Source of the DNA: Homarus americanus
Taxonomy: Eukaryota; Arthropoda; Malacostraca; Decapoda; Nephropidae
NCBI RefSeq assembly: GCF_018991925.1
Contig: NW_024720773.1
Location: 2,588,577-2,652,576 of the forward strand
DNA length: 64,000 nucleotides
Direction of reading: 5' to 3'
Positions 12,855 to 22,203 of this stretch are shown here, piece by piece (position 1 is the stretch's first letter; each line of letters begins with the position of its first letter). Under the pieces are notes generated by a model. That model ran no database searches and had not been told where the DNA came from. It was given only the letters and a program-made list of their open reading frames with translations. Both the position numbers and the translations under genes were made by a program.

Positions 12855-13446
12855 TGGGAGGGCTGAAAGTGCTATCGTTGTGACTCAACCTAACGGTAAT
12901 ACAATTGAGAAAGGAGTTAGATTTCGCAACTGGGCATCCACTCTACAAACTGAATTAGTTGCCTTACTCACAGCCATTAATTTTATTAAAACCACTGTCA
13001 CTGACAGTTGCCACGCTCTTGTCTCTGAAGCCAGACACAAACATGAGTGCCTTGTTGACCGGGGTGTTAAGAACATGACAGTTGATGCCCTCGCCAAACT
13101 CGCGTCCATCAAAGACACTGTTGAATACAATCTTGGTCTGTAGAAAAGAACCCCTAAAATTGTGTTTAGGTAAGAACTTATTGATGAATTTGACGCAAGC
13201 AGACAAGTGCAAGTAGGCTCTAGTTAATTCATTGTTTACTATGATGAGATGTATCAAGTGAAACATGTATATGGAGCAATTAACAAGATCACTAGATTGC
13301 GAGATATTGTAACCGCTAGACTAAGGTTAGTATATAAGTACCTCTGGCAATATATCCCTCAAACATATGCGAATAAAACTAAATGTAAGTGTTTGGTCAA
13401 ACATATGGCCGCACACTCGAACACTATGTCCTGGACTGTGTGAAGA
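12855..13446 (+). mobile_element. RNase H LINE, middle piece: RNase H core and C-terminal region
   Basis: This resumes the element cut at about 8590. An open frame to 13143 gives AIVVTQPNG, then TLQTELVALLTA (catalytic glutamate), TDSCHALVSEA (second aspartate) and TVDALAKLAS (last aspartate). With YTDGS at 8530 all four DEDD residues of RNase H are present across the two pieces. Downstream, DEMYQVKHVYGAINKITRLR and a damaged Cys/His knuckle (KTKCKCLVKHMAAHSNT) match the better kept CKVCGQTYSHTLEHYVLDC of the second copy at 43329-44040. The zinc-knuckle region is cut by a CR1 fragment near 13447. Confidence 0.7.
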
Positions 13447-13930
13447 TAGCAATTGTGAGAAGAAGGTGAATCAAGCTACTAAATTATTAGGTCTTATATT
13501 TTTAGAAGGTCGTTCAGATATCTAGACAGTCCGTCCCTTGTAATGACCTTCAAGAGTGTGATGCTTCCCCGCCTGGAGTACTGTCACCCCGTCCGGTCCC
13601 TGAAATTTGCTAGTAGGGACGGACTGTCAGTTAATTGAAAATGTCCAAAGAAGGTCCACCCGACTGGTGCCTGCACTTCGGCACCTCAGATATCCAGAGA
13701 GATTAGAGCGCCTGCAACTGCCAAGCTTATACTAAAGACGGGCAAGGGGAACCTAATTGAGGTGTATAAATATCTCAAGGGGCACTACTCAAATGAGTGT
13801 CCTTACCTGGAGCAGGTTCAGATACATTCAGGAGCCGGTGCATGCCCAGTACTTACCAACAGTGCGTAACAGAGACGTGACCGACCGCCCAAGCAGTTAA
13901 CGAGTCGATCTGAAGAGGATAAAAGTAAAA
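13447..13930 (+). mobile_element. CR1 family B 3' fragment, copy B2
   Basis: This is a 5'-truncated copy of the last part of ORF2 and the 3' UTR, starting at NCEKKVNQATKLLGL-like sequence and ending GAGGATAAAAGTAAAAATAAG near 13935. It has an internal deletion near 13808, where ORF2 sequence jumps to the 3' segment. It interrupts the C-terminal zinc knuckle of the RNase H LINE, which resumes at about 13937 with AGAACCTTTTAGG. Confidence 0.8.
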
Positions 13931-14340
13931 ATAAGATAGAACCTTTTAGGGGCAGGTCCAAGCACTTTATCTCTAATGGCAAGGTAGCTGAAATATTAAG
14001 ATAGTATCCACTTTTTTGCACTCAGTAGCTACATAATTTCCCATGTGTAGAACCAAACACACAATGTGCTTGAATACCTCTCACGCAAATGTGAATAACA
14101 GAGTGTGCGGCCAGACATATTGCCTCACATTCATGTACTCACGCAGTTGTGGATGTTACCATCTTTGTACAAAACTAAACAAAGAATTTATTTGAAAATA
14201 CTACGTACCATCCAATGCCATAATATCCTGACGACGGGGGTTACAGACCCTTTGTGAACTCTACTATGTAATAATTCTTTTGCGGCGCTACCGTTCACAA
14301 TAAACTAGCCGCTGTAAGTGGCGAAGTTAAAATAAAAAGT
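13931..14340 (+). mobile_element. RNase H LINE, right piece: ORF end and 3' UTR
   Basis: The sequence matches the reverse complement of 43325-43790 in order: AGAACCTTTTAGGG, CAGGTCCAAGCAC, TATCTCTAATGGCAAG, GTGGATA..CTTTTTTGCAC, then CCATAATATCCTGAC and AGCCGCTGTAAGTGGC. This identifies it as the downstream end of the same RNase H LINE. No open frame remains. Confidence 0.7.
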
Positions 14341-14445
14341 AGTGTTAAATTAGGTTCCATTGAGTTAGGTTGCACTAAGTTAGGTTAGGTTGACGTTTGA
14401 GTTTGTCACCTAACAGGTAGCCGATCGCCAGCCAACTGTAAATAG

Positions 14446-14652
14446 ATGATAGTGTTGTGTTGTCACATGTGTTGTGTTGTGTTGTCACATGTGTTGTGGT
14501 GTGTTGTCACATGTGTTGTGTTGTGTTGTCACATGTGTTGTGTTGTGTTGTCACTGTTATGTGTTGTGGTGTGTTGTCAATTACCACATGTGTTGTGTTG
14601 TGTTGTCACATGTGTTGTGGTGTGTTGTCACATGTGTTGTGTTGTTGTCAGC
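14446..14652. repeat. 22-bp minisatellite (GTCACATGTGTTGTGTTGTG)
   Basis: About nine copies of a 22-bp unit beginning GTCACATGTGTTGTG, with G/T variants near the end of the unit and one copy bearing an ATTACC insertion. Three overlapping + frames are open, but they only translate the repeat. Confidence 0.9.
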
Positions 14653-14683
14653 TGTTATGAATTACCTACCGTACACTAAAGTT

Positions 14684-15054
14684 TACCACCGTGTGTCTAC
14701 CTCCCTCACCTCCCTCCATCGCTCAGTAGGAATAATTCGTAACCTCCGCCGCTACCTTTAACAAGAGCCACATTTACGAATGATCGTCTTGTCCCGTCTC
14801 TGGATGAGTCTTTCAATGTTGTTGACCGATAGTACTCTCGCCTTTAAGAACGTCTCCCTTCCCATACAGCAGGCGATGTGTGTGTGTGTTACTCCTGACC
14901 TATTTTCTCCGACGCGCTTGGCCTTGGCTCAGTGCGGACCATTTTGTTTTATTTTGCGTTGGGGAAAACTGTACCGTATTTCGTTATTTTTTTTAGGTAA
15001 GTGTGTGTGTGATTTCCGTTGTTATATTAGCAGTGTTTGTTTACCTCCTGTGAC
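14684..15054. other. Unassigned low-repeat stretch
   Basis: Short open frames exist on the + strand but show no recognisable domain. A good splice-donor-like AGGTAAGT occurs at 14994-15001 after a T-rich run. I could not build an exon from it. Confidence 0.35.
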
Positions 15055-15056
15055 AA

Positions 15057-15114
15057 GCTCCGCCCCTTAACTCAATGGGCCAATAGCGTTAGGCGTTGTT
15101 GTTGCCATGGTGAC
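15057..15114. promoter_or_regulatory. Promoter-like cluster: GC box, CCAAT box, X-box
   Basis: Within about 60 bp there is a GC-box-like CTCCGCCCCTT (15058-15068), a CCAAT box (15080-15084) and GTTGCCATGGTGAC (15101-15114). The last is a near-palindromic match to the RFX-factor X-box (GTTGCCATGGCAAC class). Such clusters occur at promoters of ciliary and housekeeping genes. No start codon or exon follows that I can support, so this is a candidate regulatory site only. Confidence 0.35.
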
Positions 15115-15175
15115 GATCAGCTGAGCCAGCGATCAATAGAAGGCGAGAGCTGGCACGACACACTTTTGTATATAG

Positions 15176-15331
15176 GCCTATGTATGTATGTAGGCCTATA
15201 TGTATGCACGTACGTACAGTATGTACAGTATGTATGTATGTACGTATTTACAGTATGTATGTATGAACGTATGTACAGTATGTATGTATGTATGTACGTA
15301 TGTACAGTATGTATGTATGTATGTATGTTTA
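15176..15331. repeat. (TATG)n-type microsatellite with TACAG interruptions
   Basis: Tandem GTAT/GTAC tetranucleotides with recurring TACAGTATG interruptions. They lie immediately upstream of a SINE. Confidence 0.9.
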
Positions 15332-15664
15332 GGAAACCTGTGGTCAGCATGCTCGCTTCGCAAACGAGCGGACCCGGGTTCGATCCCCGGGCAGGGTGAA
15401 ACTATGGGCAAGTTTTTTTTATGCCATTTGCCTCTGTCTACCCAGCAGTAATTGGGAACCTGGTTGTTAATCAATTTGCGGATCGTGTTCCAGGGTAATG
15501 GTTAGTCACTGCAGTTGGCGAGTTGTCCGGTCTTCTCGGACTGTTCCTTGACACTGGGTCAAGTAACTCGTTGTTGTGTTGGCGACAGCTTCTACACCTT
15601 GAACAAATTCACGCCTAGGTGGCCCTTGGGCCGGCCATCCTTGTTACATGAGGGGCAACCATTA
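15332..15664 (+). mobile_element. tRNA-derived SINE, copy 1
   Basis: The head resembles a tRNA: a box A-like TGGTCAGCATGC, an anticodon-like stem, and a box B GGTTCGATCCC (around 15377). In copy 3 the same stem encloses CTCGCAA, giving a CGC (Ala) anticodon. The body (TATGGGCAAG, TACCCAGCAGTAATTGGG, CACGCCTAGGTGGCCC) is shared with two other copies at 15911-16237 (minus) and 23293-23636 (plus). The 3' end GGGCAACCATTAT runs into (GTAT)n. It is transcribed by RNA polymerase III in principle and moved by a partner LINE. Confidence 0.85.
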
Positions 15665-15684
15665 TGTATGTATGTATGTAGGCC

Positions 15685-15716
<32 letters not shown>

Positions 15717-15753
15717 TGTATGTATGTATGTATGTATGTATGTATGTATGTAG
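15665..15753. repeat. (GTAT)n microsatellite, SINE tail
   Basis: About 20 GTAT units continue directly from the end of SINE copy 1, so the tract probably grew from the SINE's tail. Confidence 0.9.
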
Positions 15754-15754
15754 G

Positions 15755-15910
15755 CTCCTGGAATTGGAGGGGATATTCTAAAATGGAGTAGGGTGTGGTT
15801 ACAGGACAGGAAACGGCGAGTGAGCATTAACGGCACTAAATCCCATTGGAGCAACGTCACTAGTGGAGTACCCCAAGGCTCAGTCCTTGGACCATTACTA
15901 CTTATAATGG
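15755..15910 (+). mobile_element. CR1 LINE family A, copy A1, piece 1 of 3 (RT)
   Basis: Translation gives GDILKWSRVWLQDRKRRVSI, then NGTKSHWSNVTSGVPQGSVL and GPLLLIM, the reverse transcriptase block with the VPQGS motif. The frame is cut by a SINE at 15911 and resumes at 16238 (NDTDIGVDSNIRKFADD). The copy is 5'-truncated at the microsatellite. Confidence 0.85.
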
Positions 15911-16237
15911 TAATAATGGTTGCCACTCGTGTAACGAGGATGGCCGGCCCAAGGGCCACCTAGGCGTGAATTTGTTTAAGGTGTAGAAGCTGTCGCCAAC
16001 ACAACAACCACTTCCTAAGTTAACGAGTTGCATGACCCAGTGTCAAGGAATAGTTCTGAGAAGAGTGGACAACTCCACTGGCGAAACATTACCCCGGAAT
16101 ACGATCCGCAAATTGATTAAAATCCAGGTCACCAATTACTGCTGGGTAGACAGAGGCAAATGGTTTAAAGAAACTTGCCCGGGGATCGAGTCCGGGTCCA
16201 CTCCCTTGCGAGGCAAGCATGCTGACCATTACACCAC
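15911..16237 (-). mobile_element. tRNA-derived SINE, copy 2, inserted in CR1 copy A1
   Basis: A full-length antisense SINE. Its 3' end (GGTTGCCACTCGTG complement) is at the left and the tRNA-like head (TGCTGACCATTACACCAC complement) at the right. It splits the CR1 RT frame between GPLLLIM and NDTDIG, so the SINE is younger than that CR1 copy. ATAATGG words near the left junction hint at a short duplication, but I cannot delimit one exactly. Confidence 0.85.
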
Positions 16238-16534
16238 ATAAACGACACAGATATAGGCGTAGACAGCAACATAAGGAAATTTGCTGATGACACTATAATA
16301 GGGCGTGTAATTAAATCAGCGAGGATTCCGCAAAACTACAGGAAGATCTAAACCAATTTTTTGCATAGTCTGAAAAATGAGAGATGAAATTTAATGTGGA
16401 CAAATGTAAAGTACTTTATCTAGGGCCTAGACTGAGTCTAAGTCTACGAGATGTAAACAGAGAAACCAGACATCAGATGAACAACGTTGTTATTGAGAAA
16501 TCCGACTGTGAGAAAGAGTTAGGAGTAATGATAA
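16238..16534 (+). mobile_element. CR1 LINE family A, copy A1, piece 2 of 3 (RT with FADD)
   Basis: The translation IRKFADDTIIGRVIKSA holds the catalytic ADD of the reverse transcriptase. A frameshift follows, then MKFNVDKCKVLYLG and SDCEKELGVM, the conserved region after the catalytic site. The frame stops at ATAA (16531-16534), exactly where the LTR begins, and resumes at 22204 with ISRNLKPRQNV. Confidence 0.85.
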
Positions 16535-16825
16535 TGTTATGCCGAGGCATAATTTCGTATTATAATTTTGTAAACTAGGTGTTTTGATTGTTTTCTGTTC
16601 CAGGCAGCTGTTATTTTGGCAAATTTAGTTAAATTTTCGTGAATTTATTGATGATATTGTTGTATTAATTATGTAAGAATATTCTAGAATGTATTGCATC
16701 ATTTTTGTTATGATTGTAAGCCTCGATCTGAATAGAACGTTCTAGAATCTCCCAGGCGTTTCTGAGTTATTCTAGGATGTTCGAGAAGCGTCTGACTAGG
16801 CGTATATAAGTGGCCGCTGGCTGCC
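16535..16825 (+). mobile_element. Solo LTR, left piece (U3 and TATA)
   Basis: The element begins TGTTATGCCGAGGCAT immediately after ATAA. Its right piece ends ...GGTCATAGCA at 22203, followed by ATAA at 22204-22207. TG...CA termini with a 4-bp target duplication are what a Ty3/gypsy-type LTR leaves. No PBS or gag/pol follows the right end, so it is a solo LTR of roughly 780 bp once the LINE inside it is removed. The left piece is the U3 promoter region. It is interrupted about 20 bp past the TATA box by a Jockey/I-type LINE. Confidence 0.75.
16677..16810 (+). promoter_or_regulatory. Heat-shock-element cluster and TATA box in the LTR U3
   Basis: Three groups of alternating nGAAn/nTTCn pentamers occur in about 110 bp. 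They are GAA-TA-TTC-TA-GAA at 16677-16689, GAA-CG-TTC-TA-GAA at 16735-16747, and TTC-TA-GGA-TG-TTC-GA-GAA at 16770-16787 (the second of its four pentamers is imperfect). A TATA box, TATATAAG, follows at 16803-16810, about 16 bp after the last group. This is the layout of a heat-shock-factor-driven promoter. That HSF binds here is inference from sequence alone. Confidence 0.6.
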
Positions 16826-17100
16826 TACGACTTAAATATAAAATAATCAATCAAGAACTCCCTAACAATTTCATCTCTCTTCTTTGTAATTTCTTAGACC
16901 ATAGAGAAGCACACATTATAATAGGCAATCACACAGGCCCAAGCTTCAGACTTTATAGTGGAGTACCACAAGGAAGTAACTTATCCCCAACTCTTTACAC
17001 AATCTACATTTCAGACATGCCGCCACCAATTCACGGTGAATACATTGCATATGCTGATGATGTCACCCAGATCATCCGCCATCCAGGCAAGGCCAAACAG
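16826..17100 (+). mobile_element. Jockey/I-type LINE, left piece (RT catalytic region)
   Basis: An open frame gives LKYKIINQELPNNFISLLCN, then YSGVPQGSNLSPTLYTIYIS and EYIAYADDVTQIIRHPGKAK, so the VPQGS box and the catalytic YADD are intact. The element is 5'-truncated and sits inside the LTR. Its frame breaks at 17100 (...GKAKQ) and resumes at 20652 with MALKTARAIIQINNYEKKWK, because an antisense CR1 LINE is inserted between. Confidence 0.8.
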
Positions 17101-17836
17101 ATAAGAACATACGAACATAAGAATGGAGGAAACTGCAGCGGGCCTATTGACCCATACTGGGCAGTCCCGTTTACACCCAACCCCTATTGCTCATATAAAC
17201 ATCCAACCTATGTTTGAAGCTATCCAGCGTATTCGAGTTAATGATGATATTTGGGAACTTGTTCCATTCATCCAGTACTCTGTCAAACGGAAAAGCTACC
17301 ATATCACGCCCAAATTAAATTTGTTCAATTTTATGTTCCATTGTTAATGGTCGCCCGGATAGCTTGTTACCTTTAAATGTCCCTTTGTTTAACCCCGACT
17401 TACATTTATACACCTCATCATGTCGCCCTCACCTTACGCCTCGAAGGAATGCAAATTAAGATGCTTTTAACCTGTCTCTGTAATTAAGGTTCCTAATGCC
17501 CGGGATTAGTCTGTCATTCTCTTCGATTCTTTCCATGATTCTATATCCATTCTGTAATATCGGCGATCTGTGAACCGAACTGCGTGATCCAGGTGAGGTC
17601 TCACGTTCTAGATATAATTTAAGATGACCTCGCTAGTCTTGTAAATTAACACTTTTGTAAGGAACCTGGCATTGTATTAGCCTTTGTTACTTACAAAACA
17701 CATTGTTTACTTGGCTGCAAGATTCCTACTTATCAGTTTACTCCTAAATCTCTCGTAGTGGGGATTCCACAATGGCATCGTTGTTCATCTGGTAACTGGT
17801 TTCCTGTTTACATCTCCTGAGCAATTGCTGAGAATT

Positions 17837-18962
17837 TTAGATTTGTCCACATTGAATTTCATCTGCCATTTTTCCCACCATTCGAAATTTGTTTAGACCT
17901 TCCTGTAGTTTTGGGGAGTCCTCGCCAGATTTAATTACACGTCCTATTTTAGTGCCTAATAAAGTAAATTTACTTATGTTGCTGTTCATGCCGATAACTA
18001 TGTCGTTTATGCATATACTAAATAATAATGGTCTGTACTGAGCCCTAGGGGAACCCACTAGTGACGTTGCTCCAATGCGATTTAGTGCCGTTTATGCTCA
18101 CTTGCTGTTTCCTGTCCCGTAACCACGCCCTAATCTATTTAAGGATATTACCTTTGATGCCATGCGCTTCTACCTTTCTAATTAGTCTTTCGTGGGGGAC
18201 TCTGTCGAAGGCTTTGCTAAAGTCGAGATATACCACATCATAATTGTGCCCCTCGTCCACCGATTCGAAAACTGATGAAAAAAATGTTAATAGATTAGTT
18301 AGAAATGAACGCCCGCTTGTGAAGCCATGTTGGGAATCATTGATCAACTTGTGCTTCTCCAGGTGGTTTCGAATTGAGTTTGAAATAATTGATTCTAGTA
18401 ATTTACCTACTATTGATGTTAGACTGATTGGGCAGTAGTTAGAGGATAGTGATCTATCCCCCTTCTTGAAAATCGGTATTACATTCGGTATCCTCCAGGA
18501 TTCTGGTACGACACCTGTTTTTAATGACATGTTAAACAACTTTGCTAAGGGCATACTAAGCTCATCCTTCCATTCCTTTAATACTCTGGCAAATATTTCA
18601 TCGGGACCAGGTGACTTATTAGGCTTCAGTTTGTCTATTTGCTTATTAACATCGTTACTAGTCACTACTATCTCGCTTAATTTGTTTTCTTCACTATCTC
18701 TGAATAGAGTCGGAGCCTCGGGTATCATGTTTAAATTTTCGGTGGTGAAAACTGTTGAAAAATATTTATTCAGATTATTGCTCATTTCTCCGTCGTTATC
18801 AGTTAGCTCGCCGGTATCTGAATGTATTGGTCCAATCTTATCTCGTGTTTTAGTTTGATACATTTGGTAGAATCCTTTGGGGTTTGTCTTCGCCTCCCCT
18901 GCTATCTTCAGTTCATAATTTCTCTTTGCTTTTCTTATCTCGGTCTTAACCCTACTCACCAA
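17837..18962 (-). pseudogene. CR1 family A reverse transcriptase (frameshifted)
   Basis: A 275-codon frame (18962-18135) has RT motifs in order: KSPGPDEI (near 110), IPIFKKGDRSLSSNYCPISL (162-181), QHGFTSGRS and VVYLDFSKAFDRVP, the block with the first catalytic aspartate. It stops after GNILK. The next part (18058-17837) has frameshifts, and the VPQGS box and FADD box are scrambled (SKFTLLGTKIGRVIKSGEDS where copy A1 has RKFADDTIIGRVIKS). It therefore lacks two catalytic aspartates. Confidence 0.8.
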
Positions 18963-19054
18963 TACCTTATAATACTCCCGGAGGTAAATTTCGCCACGAT
19001 TTATCCTTCTACCTATTGCCTTCCTTTGGCCAATAATGTTCTTTAAATAATTAT

Positions 19055-20107
19055 TTATCCATTTAGGGTCATTGTTGTCTGATCTGATTTTTTGTATGGT
19101 ATGTTCTGCCTTTGTGCATTCAGTAACTCATTATTTATATTGTCGTGGAACTCGGGAATCTCAGATCTCGTTATCACGTCTGTGTCATCTGTTAGGTTCA
19201 CACCCAAGCGCGACACCCCCTCTCTCAGCTGCCTTTTTAAACTATCAAAGTTTGCCCTTCTGAAATCTGGGACTTTAATGGGATTCTCCTTACGTCTGAC
19301 CTGAAAATCTAACTGGAATCTGATTTCTTTGTGATCGCTGTTTGCAAGTTCGTTCCCTACCTCGACGTTGCTAATGAGGTTTTCTCTGTTCGACAGAACT
19401 AAGTCCAGTATATTATTACCCCGGGTAGGTTCGGTTAGATGTTGACTTAGGAAACAGTCCTGGATCGTTTCGAGGAAATCCTCTGATACTGAGTTACCCG
19501 TTAGGTCAGTCCAATCTATTTGACCAAGGTTAAAATCGCCTACTATACAGACTTTGTTGTGTATGGAAGCCCTGCTCATTTCATCCCAGTTAAGTCACGC
19601 ATTAACTCTATCAAGATTGGGGGGTCTATATATTACTCCTATGATTAATTTTTCCCTACCGTCGATTAATTCTATCCAAATTGTTTCTGTATTCCGCTTA
19701 GTTTTTATTTCCTTATTTATTTCACACTTCAGATTATACCTGACATAGATTGCTACTCAGCCTCCTTTCCTGGACGGCCTATCGGTATGGAACAATTTGT
19801 AATCCGCAATTTGGTATTCGACAGGTAACTCACGTGAGTCTAGGTTGATCCATGTTTCAGTGAATGCTATTATATCGATTTTTTCGGTACATACCAAGGC
19901 CCTAATATCATCCATTTTGTTTCTCATACTTCTACTGTTCTCGTAGTAGACATTTAAGTTAGTCGTGTTCTGAGTCCTCCCTTTGCCGCGTTTAGGTTTA
20001 AACTCCCTGTCTAATTTAGTTTTGTCATCATTCCTAACACTATTTCTCTGTAATTTTTCACTTTGTTTACCTGCTCCCACTGCAGTCTCCTCCACCCCCG
20101 TGCCCAT
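19055..20107 (-). pseudogene. CR1 family A endonuclease region with two stops
   Basis: Frame 20107-19757 gives NVYYENSRSMRNKMDDIRAL and DIIAFTETWIN, the first two APE-endonuclease motifs (N and E). A TGA breaks it at GG*VAIYV (19756-19754) and another near 19595. Frame 19579-19055 carries VCIVGDFNLGQIDW and NSDHKEIRF, the later D-N and D-H motifs, before a frameshift into the RT linker. All catalytic residues are present, but the chain is broken in three places. Confidence 0.75.
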
Positions 20108-20139
20108 ATGTTCCCCTAGCAGTTTAAAGACTTCGATAT

Positions 20140-20661
20140 CTATTGAACTGCCCCCTCTAGAGACCCAGCCAGGGTTGCCACCCCATCCCGAGACAGGTGT
20201 AACCCATCCCGAGCATAAAGGTCCTTTCTGCTGTAGAAGTTGTCCCAGTTGTCAATGAATGGGACTGATATTGACTTGCAATATCCGTCAAGGCGGCCGT
20301 TGACACCAACTGCCCTTGACAACCATTCATTGCTAACTCTCCTTCTAGGCAGGACACCACATATGATAGGGATCCCTCCCTTAGTCCTAATACGATCTAT
20401 AGCTGTCTTGAACTTATCAAGAAGCTCTTCACTCCTACACCGGCCAATATCATTGCCTCCTGCACTGAGGCAGATAATGGGTTTGTTCCCATTACCAGAC
20501 AAGATATTATCCATCCTGTCAATTATATCCCCCACCCCAGACCCTGGCCAACACACCCTCATCCTATTTTTATTTTTACCACAAAAGGCTCTGTCCAAGT
20601 ACCTTACCTGTGAGTCACCAACAATTAAAGTTTTTATACCTTCCTTGTCAGATGATGGCAT
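20140..20661 (-). CDS. SGNH/GDSL esterase-like ORF1 of CR1 copy A2
   Basis: This 173-codon frame shows the SGNH hydrolase blocks: GDSQ with the nucleophile serine at 17, GGND at 68-71, and DGLHL with the Asp/His pair at 152 and 155. Esterase domains of this kind are known in ORF1 of some CR1-type LINEs, where they may act on lipids or aid RNP assembly. The apparent start codon and next few codons come from the host LINE across the insertion junction (20652), so the true ORF1 is 5'-truncated. It ends just before the endonuclease frame. The triad is intact although the element is dead. Confidence 0.7.
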   Translation of the reverse strand: MPSSDKEGIKTLIVGDSQVRYLDRAFCGKNKNRMRVCWPGSGVGDIIDRMDNILSGNGNKPIICLSAGGNDIGRCRSEELLDKFKTAIDRIRTKGGIPIICGVLPRRRVSNEWLSRAVGVNGRLDGYCKSISVPFIDNWDNFYSRKDLYARDGLHLSRDGVATLAGSLEGAVQ

Positions 20662-21715
20662 TAAAAACAGCTCGCGCCATAATACAAATCAATAATTACG
20701 AGAAGAAATGGAAAATAAAAACTAATACACAGAAACTGAAAGTCATACACATTTCAAGGATAAACCCAGCACCAATCACAGTAAACAACGAAGAAATACA
20801 ATACTCAAACGAAGGAAAAATACTGGGGCTGACAATAACAAGAACCGGAATAAATAAACACATAACAGAATGTAATAGCTTACAAAAACTAAGAAGATTC
20901 GGTAAAATGAAGAGAAAATACAACAACACCTATTTAAAGCACGAGTCCGCCCCCATCTTGAATACCCGCCAATACCATTAAACACGATCAGCCGTACCAA
21001 CCAATTAAAACTCCAGGCAACACAAAACAAAGCCATCCTCAGAGCTTCCAAACTACGTCCCTCATACACAACCAAAATAAAAGAGCTTCACGAAAAATAC
21101 AACATTTTGCCATTAAACATAAGAACATACAGACAAGCACAGGGAGTATGGTACAAACTAGAAGTCATGGAAGACGAAATATATACTCAACTAAAAACAG
21201 AGGACACCACAAGATCACACAACTGACGGCCTAAAAGCCTTCTCTATAACCCTCAAGAGCAACAACTACTGTACACTAAACAAATAACACATCCTTATCT
21301 ACACCTCCTTTTGACCAACACTAACAACCACCCTAGAGCCAGACCCATTATACACCACACCATAAATAACTTCTTGACGCCAGTCACACCTTATTTTCGA
21401 CCATAAAATTAAAATAAAAGATAAGAGTGTTCTACTAGTTACATAAGAACCTAGTAGACCTCTCCAACTAACAAGATAACAAACATCTCCATGCTAGCTA
21501 GCTTCCCCCCCCTGTCCCCTTTGAACTCGGGCGACCTCTTGGTGCGGCCATCACCACAGCCAATAAAATCGTCTCTGCTAGGTGGATAGCTCACCTGCTC
21601 TTATTTTCTACTAATTTACTTCCCGTTTCATAATTTTCCTTCTATCTTTCCTCTTCTCTAGCCTTCCCATGGCAAACCATTGCCATTTTATCTCCATTAT
21701 TATCATCATCATCAG
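20652..21715 (+). mobile_element. Jockey/I-type LINE, right piece: RT C-terminus and 3' UTR
   Basis: The frame MALKTARAIIQINNYEKKWK, then KTNTQKLKVIHISR, continues the RT cut at 17100. Later, partly frameshifted sequence gives QATQNKAILRASKLRP and TTKIKELHEKYNILPLNIRT. The 3' UTR (about 21230-21690) ends in an ATTATTATCATCATCATCA tail at about 21695-21715, the simple-repeat end usual for such LINEs. Part of this 3' UTR recurs in reverse complement at 34966-35140. Confidence 0.75.
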
Positions 21716-22203
21716 GAGTTAGTTGTTCGCCTCTGTTCCTAGAGTAAAGACTAAGTCTAGAGGAACAACTGAAGACAATTGTTGTGCAAGTATTGTGGAA
21801 TTGTTGTGATTAATATAAAGTGAGAAGACTAAGGAATTGTACACTGGTAGTGTGCCGACTACATTGTATATTCGAAGTGTGGAGACAAGCTGTGAAGACA
21901 TTACCCTGTTAAGTGTTGTGAAGAAATAGTGTTTATTAAAGAAGACTACAGTGCACAAGTGTGTTTCTGTGACCTGGTGGAAATCTACCTGCCTGTTGTT
22001 TGTCTGTACACTGATACCGATCGTCGGGAAGTTACCGGAGACTGGCGGGACAGCCAGTGATAATTTCACAACTTTTGTGAGATATTTACTGCTTCAGAAG
22101 CAGGGTCGTATGTACACAAGCAGTGCATCTGTACATACGACCTTGGCCGCTGGTAACCAGTGGTGAAAGCTGGGAAAGCGGAGGAAAGAGGAGGGTCATA
22201 GCA
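21716..22203 (+). mobile_element. Solo LTR, right piece (R/U5)
   Basis: This completes the LTR begun at 16535. An ATTAAA poly(A)-type signal lies at 21935-21940, followed by GT-rich sequence. The segment from about 21914 to 22085 is repeated in reverse complement at 34796-34965, which shows it is part of a dispersed element. It ends GGTCATAGCA next to the ATAA duplication. Confidence 0.7.

Larger units (their letters stand above)
17101..20651 (-). mobile_element. CR1 LINE family A, copy A2, about 3.55 kb, antisense
   Basis: Read on the minus strand it contains an esterase-like ORF1 (20661-20140), an APE endonuclease (about 20107-19055), a reverse transcriptase (about 18962-17840) and a 3' UTR ending in the family A signature at 17160-17101 (GGGACTGCCCAGTATGGG ... 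TATGTTCTTAT). The same 3' end is at 22765-22828 in copy A1. It lies in a Jockey/I-type LINE. CAGAT is present at both edges (17098-17102 and 20649-20653), so a 5-bp duplication is possible. Stops and frameshifts show that it is inactive. Confidence 0.85.

Noticed and set aside
14780..15070. 96-codon + strand frame
   Set aside because: No recognisable domain. A T-rich run and AGGTAAGT inside it argue against a continuous coding region.
15336..15400. tRNA gene (Ala-like, CGC loop)
   Set aside because: The head has A and B boxes and an anticodon stem, but it is followed by a conserved non-tRNA body in three copies and lacks a proper 3' acceptor half. It is a SINE head.
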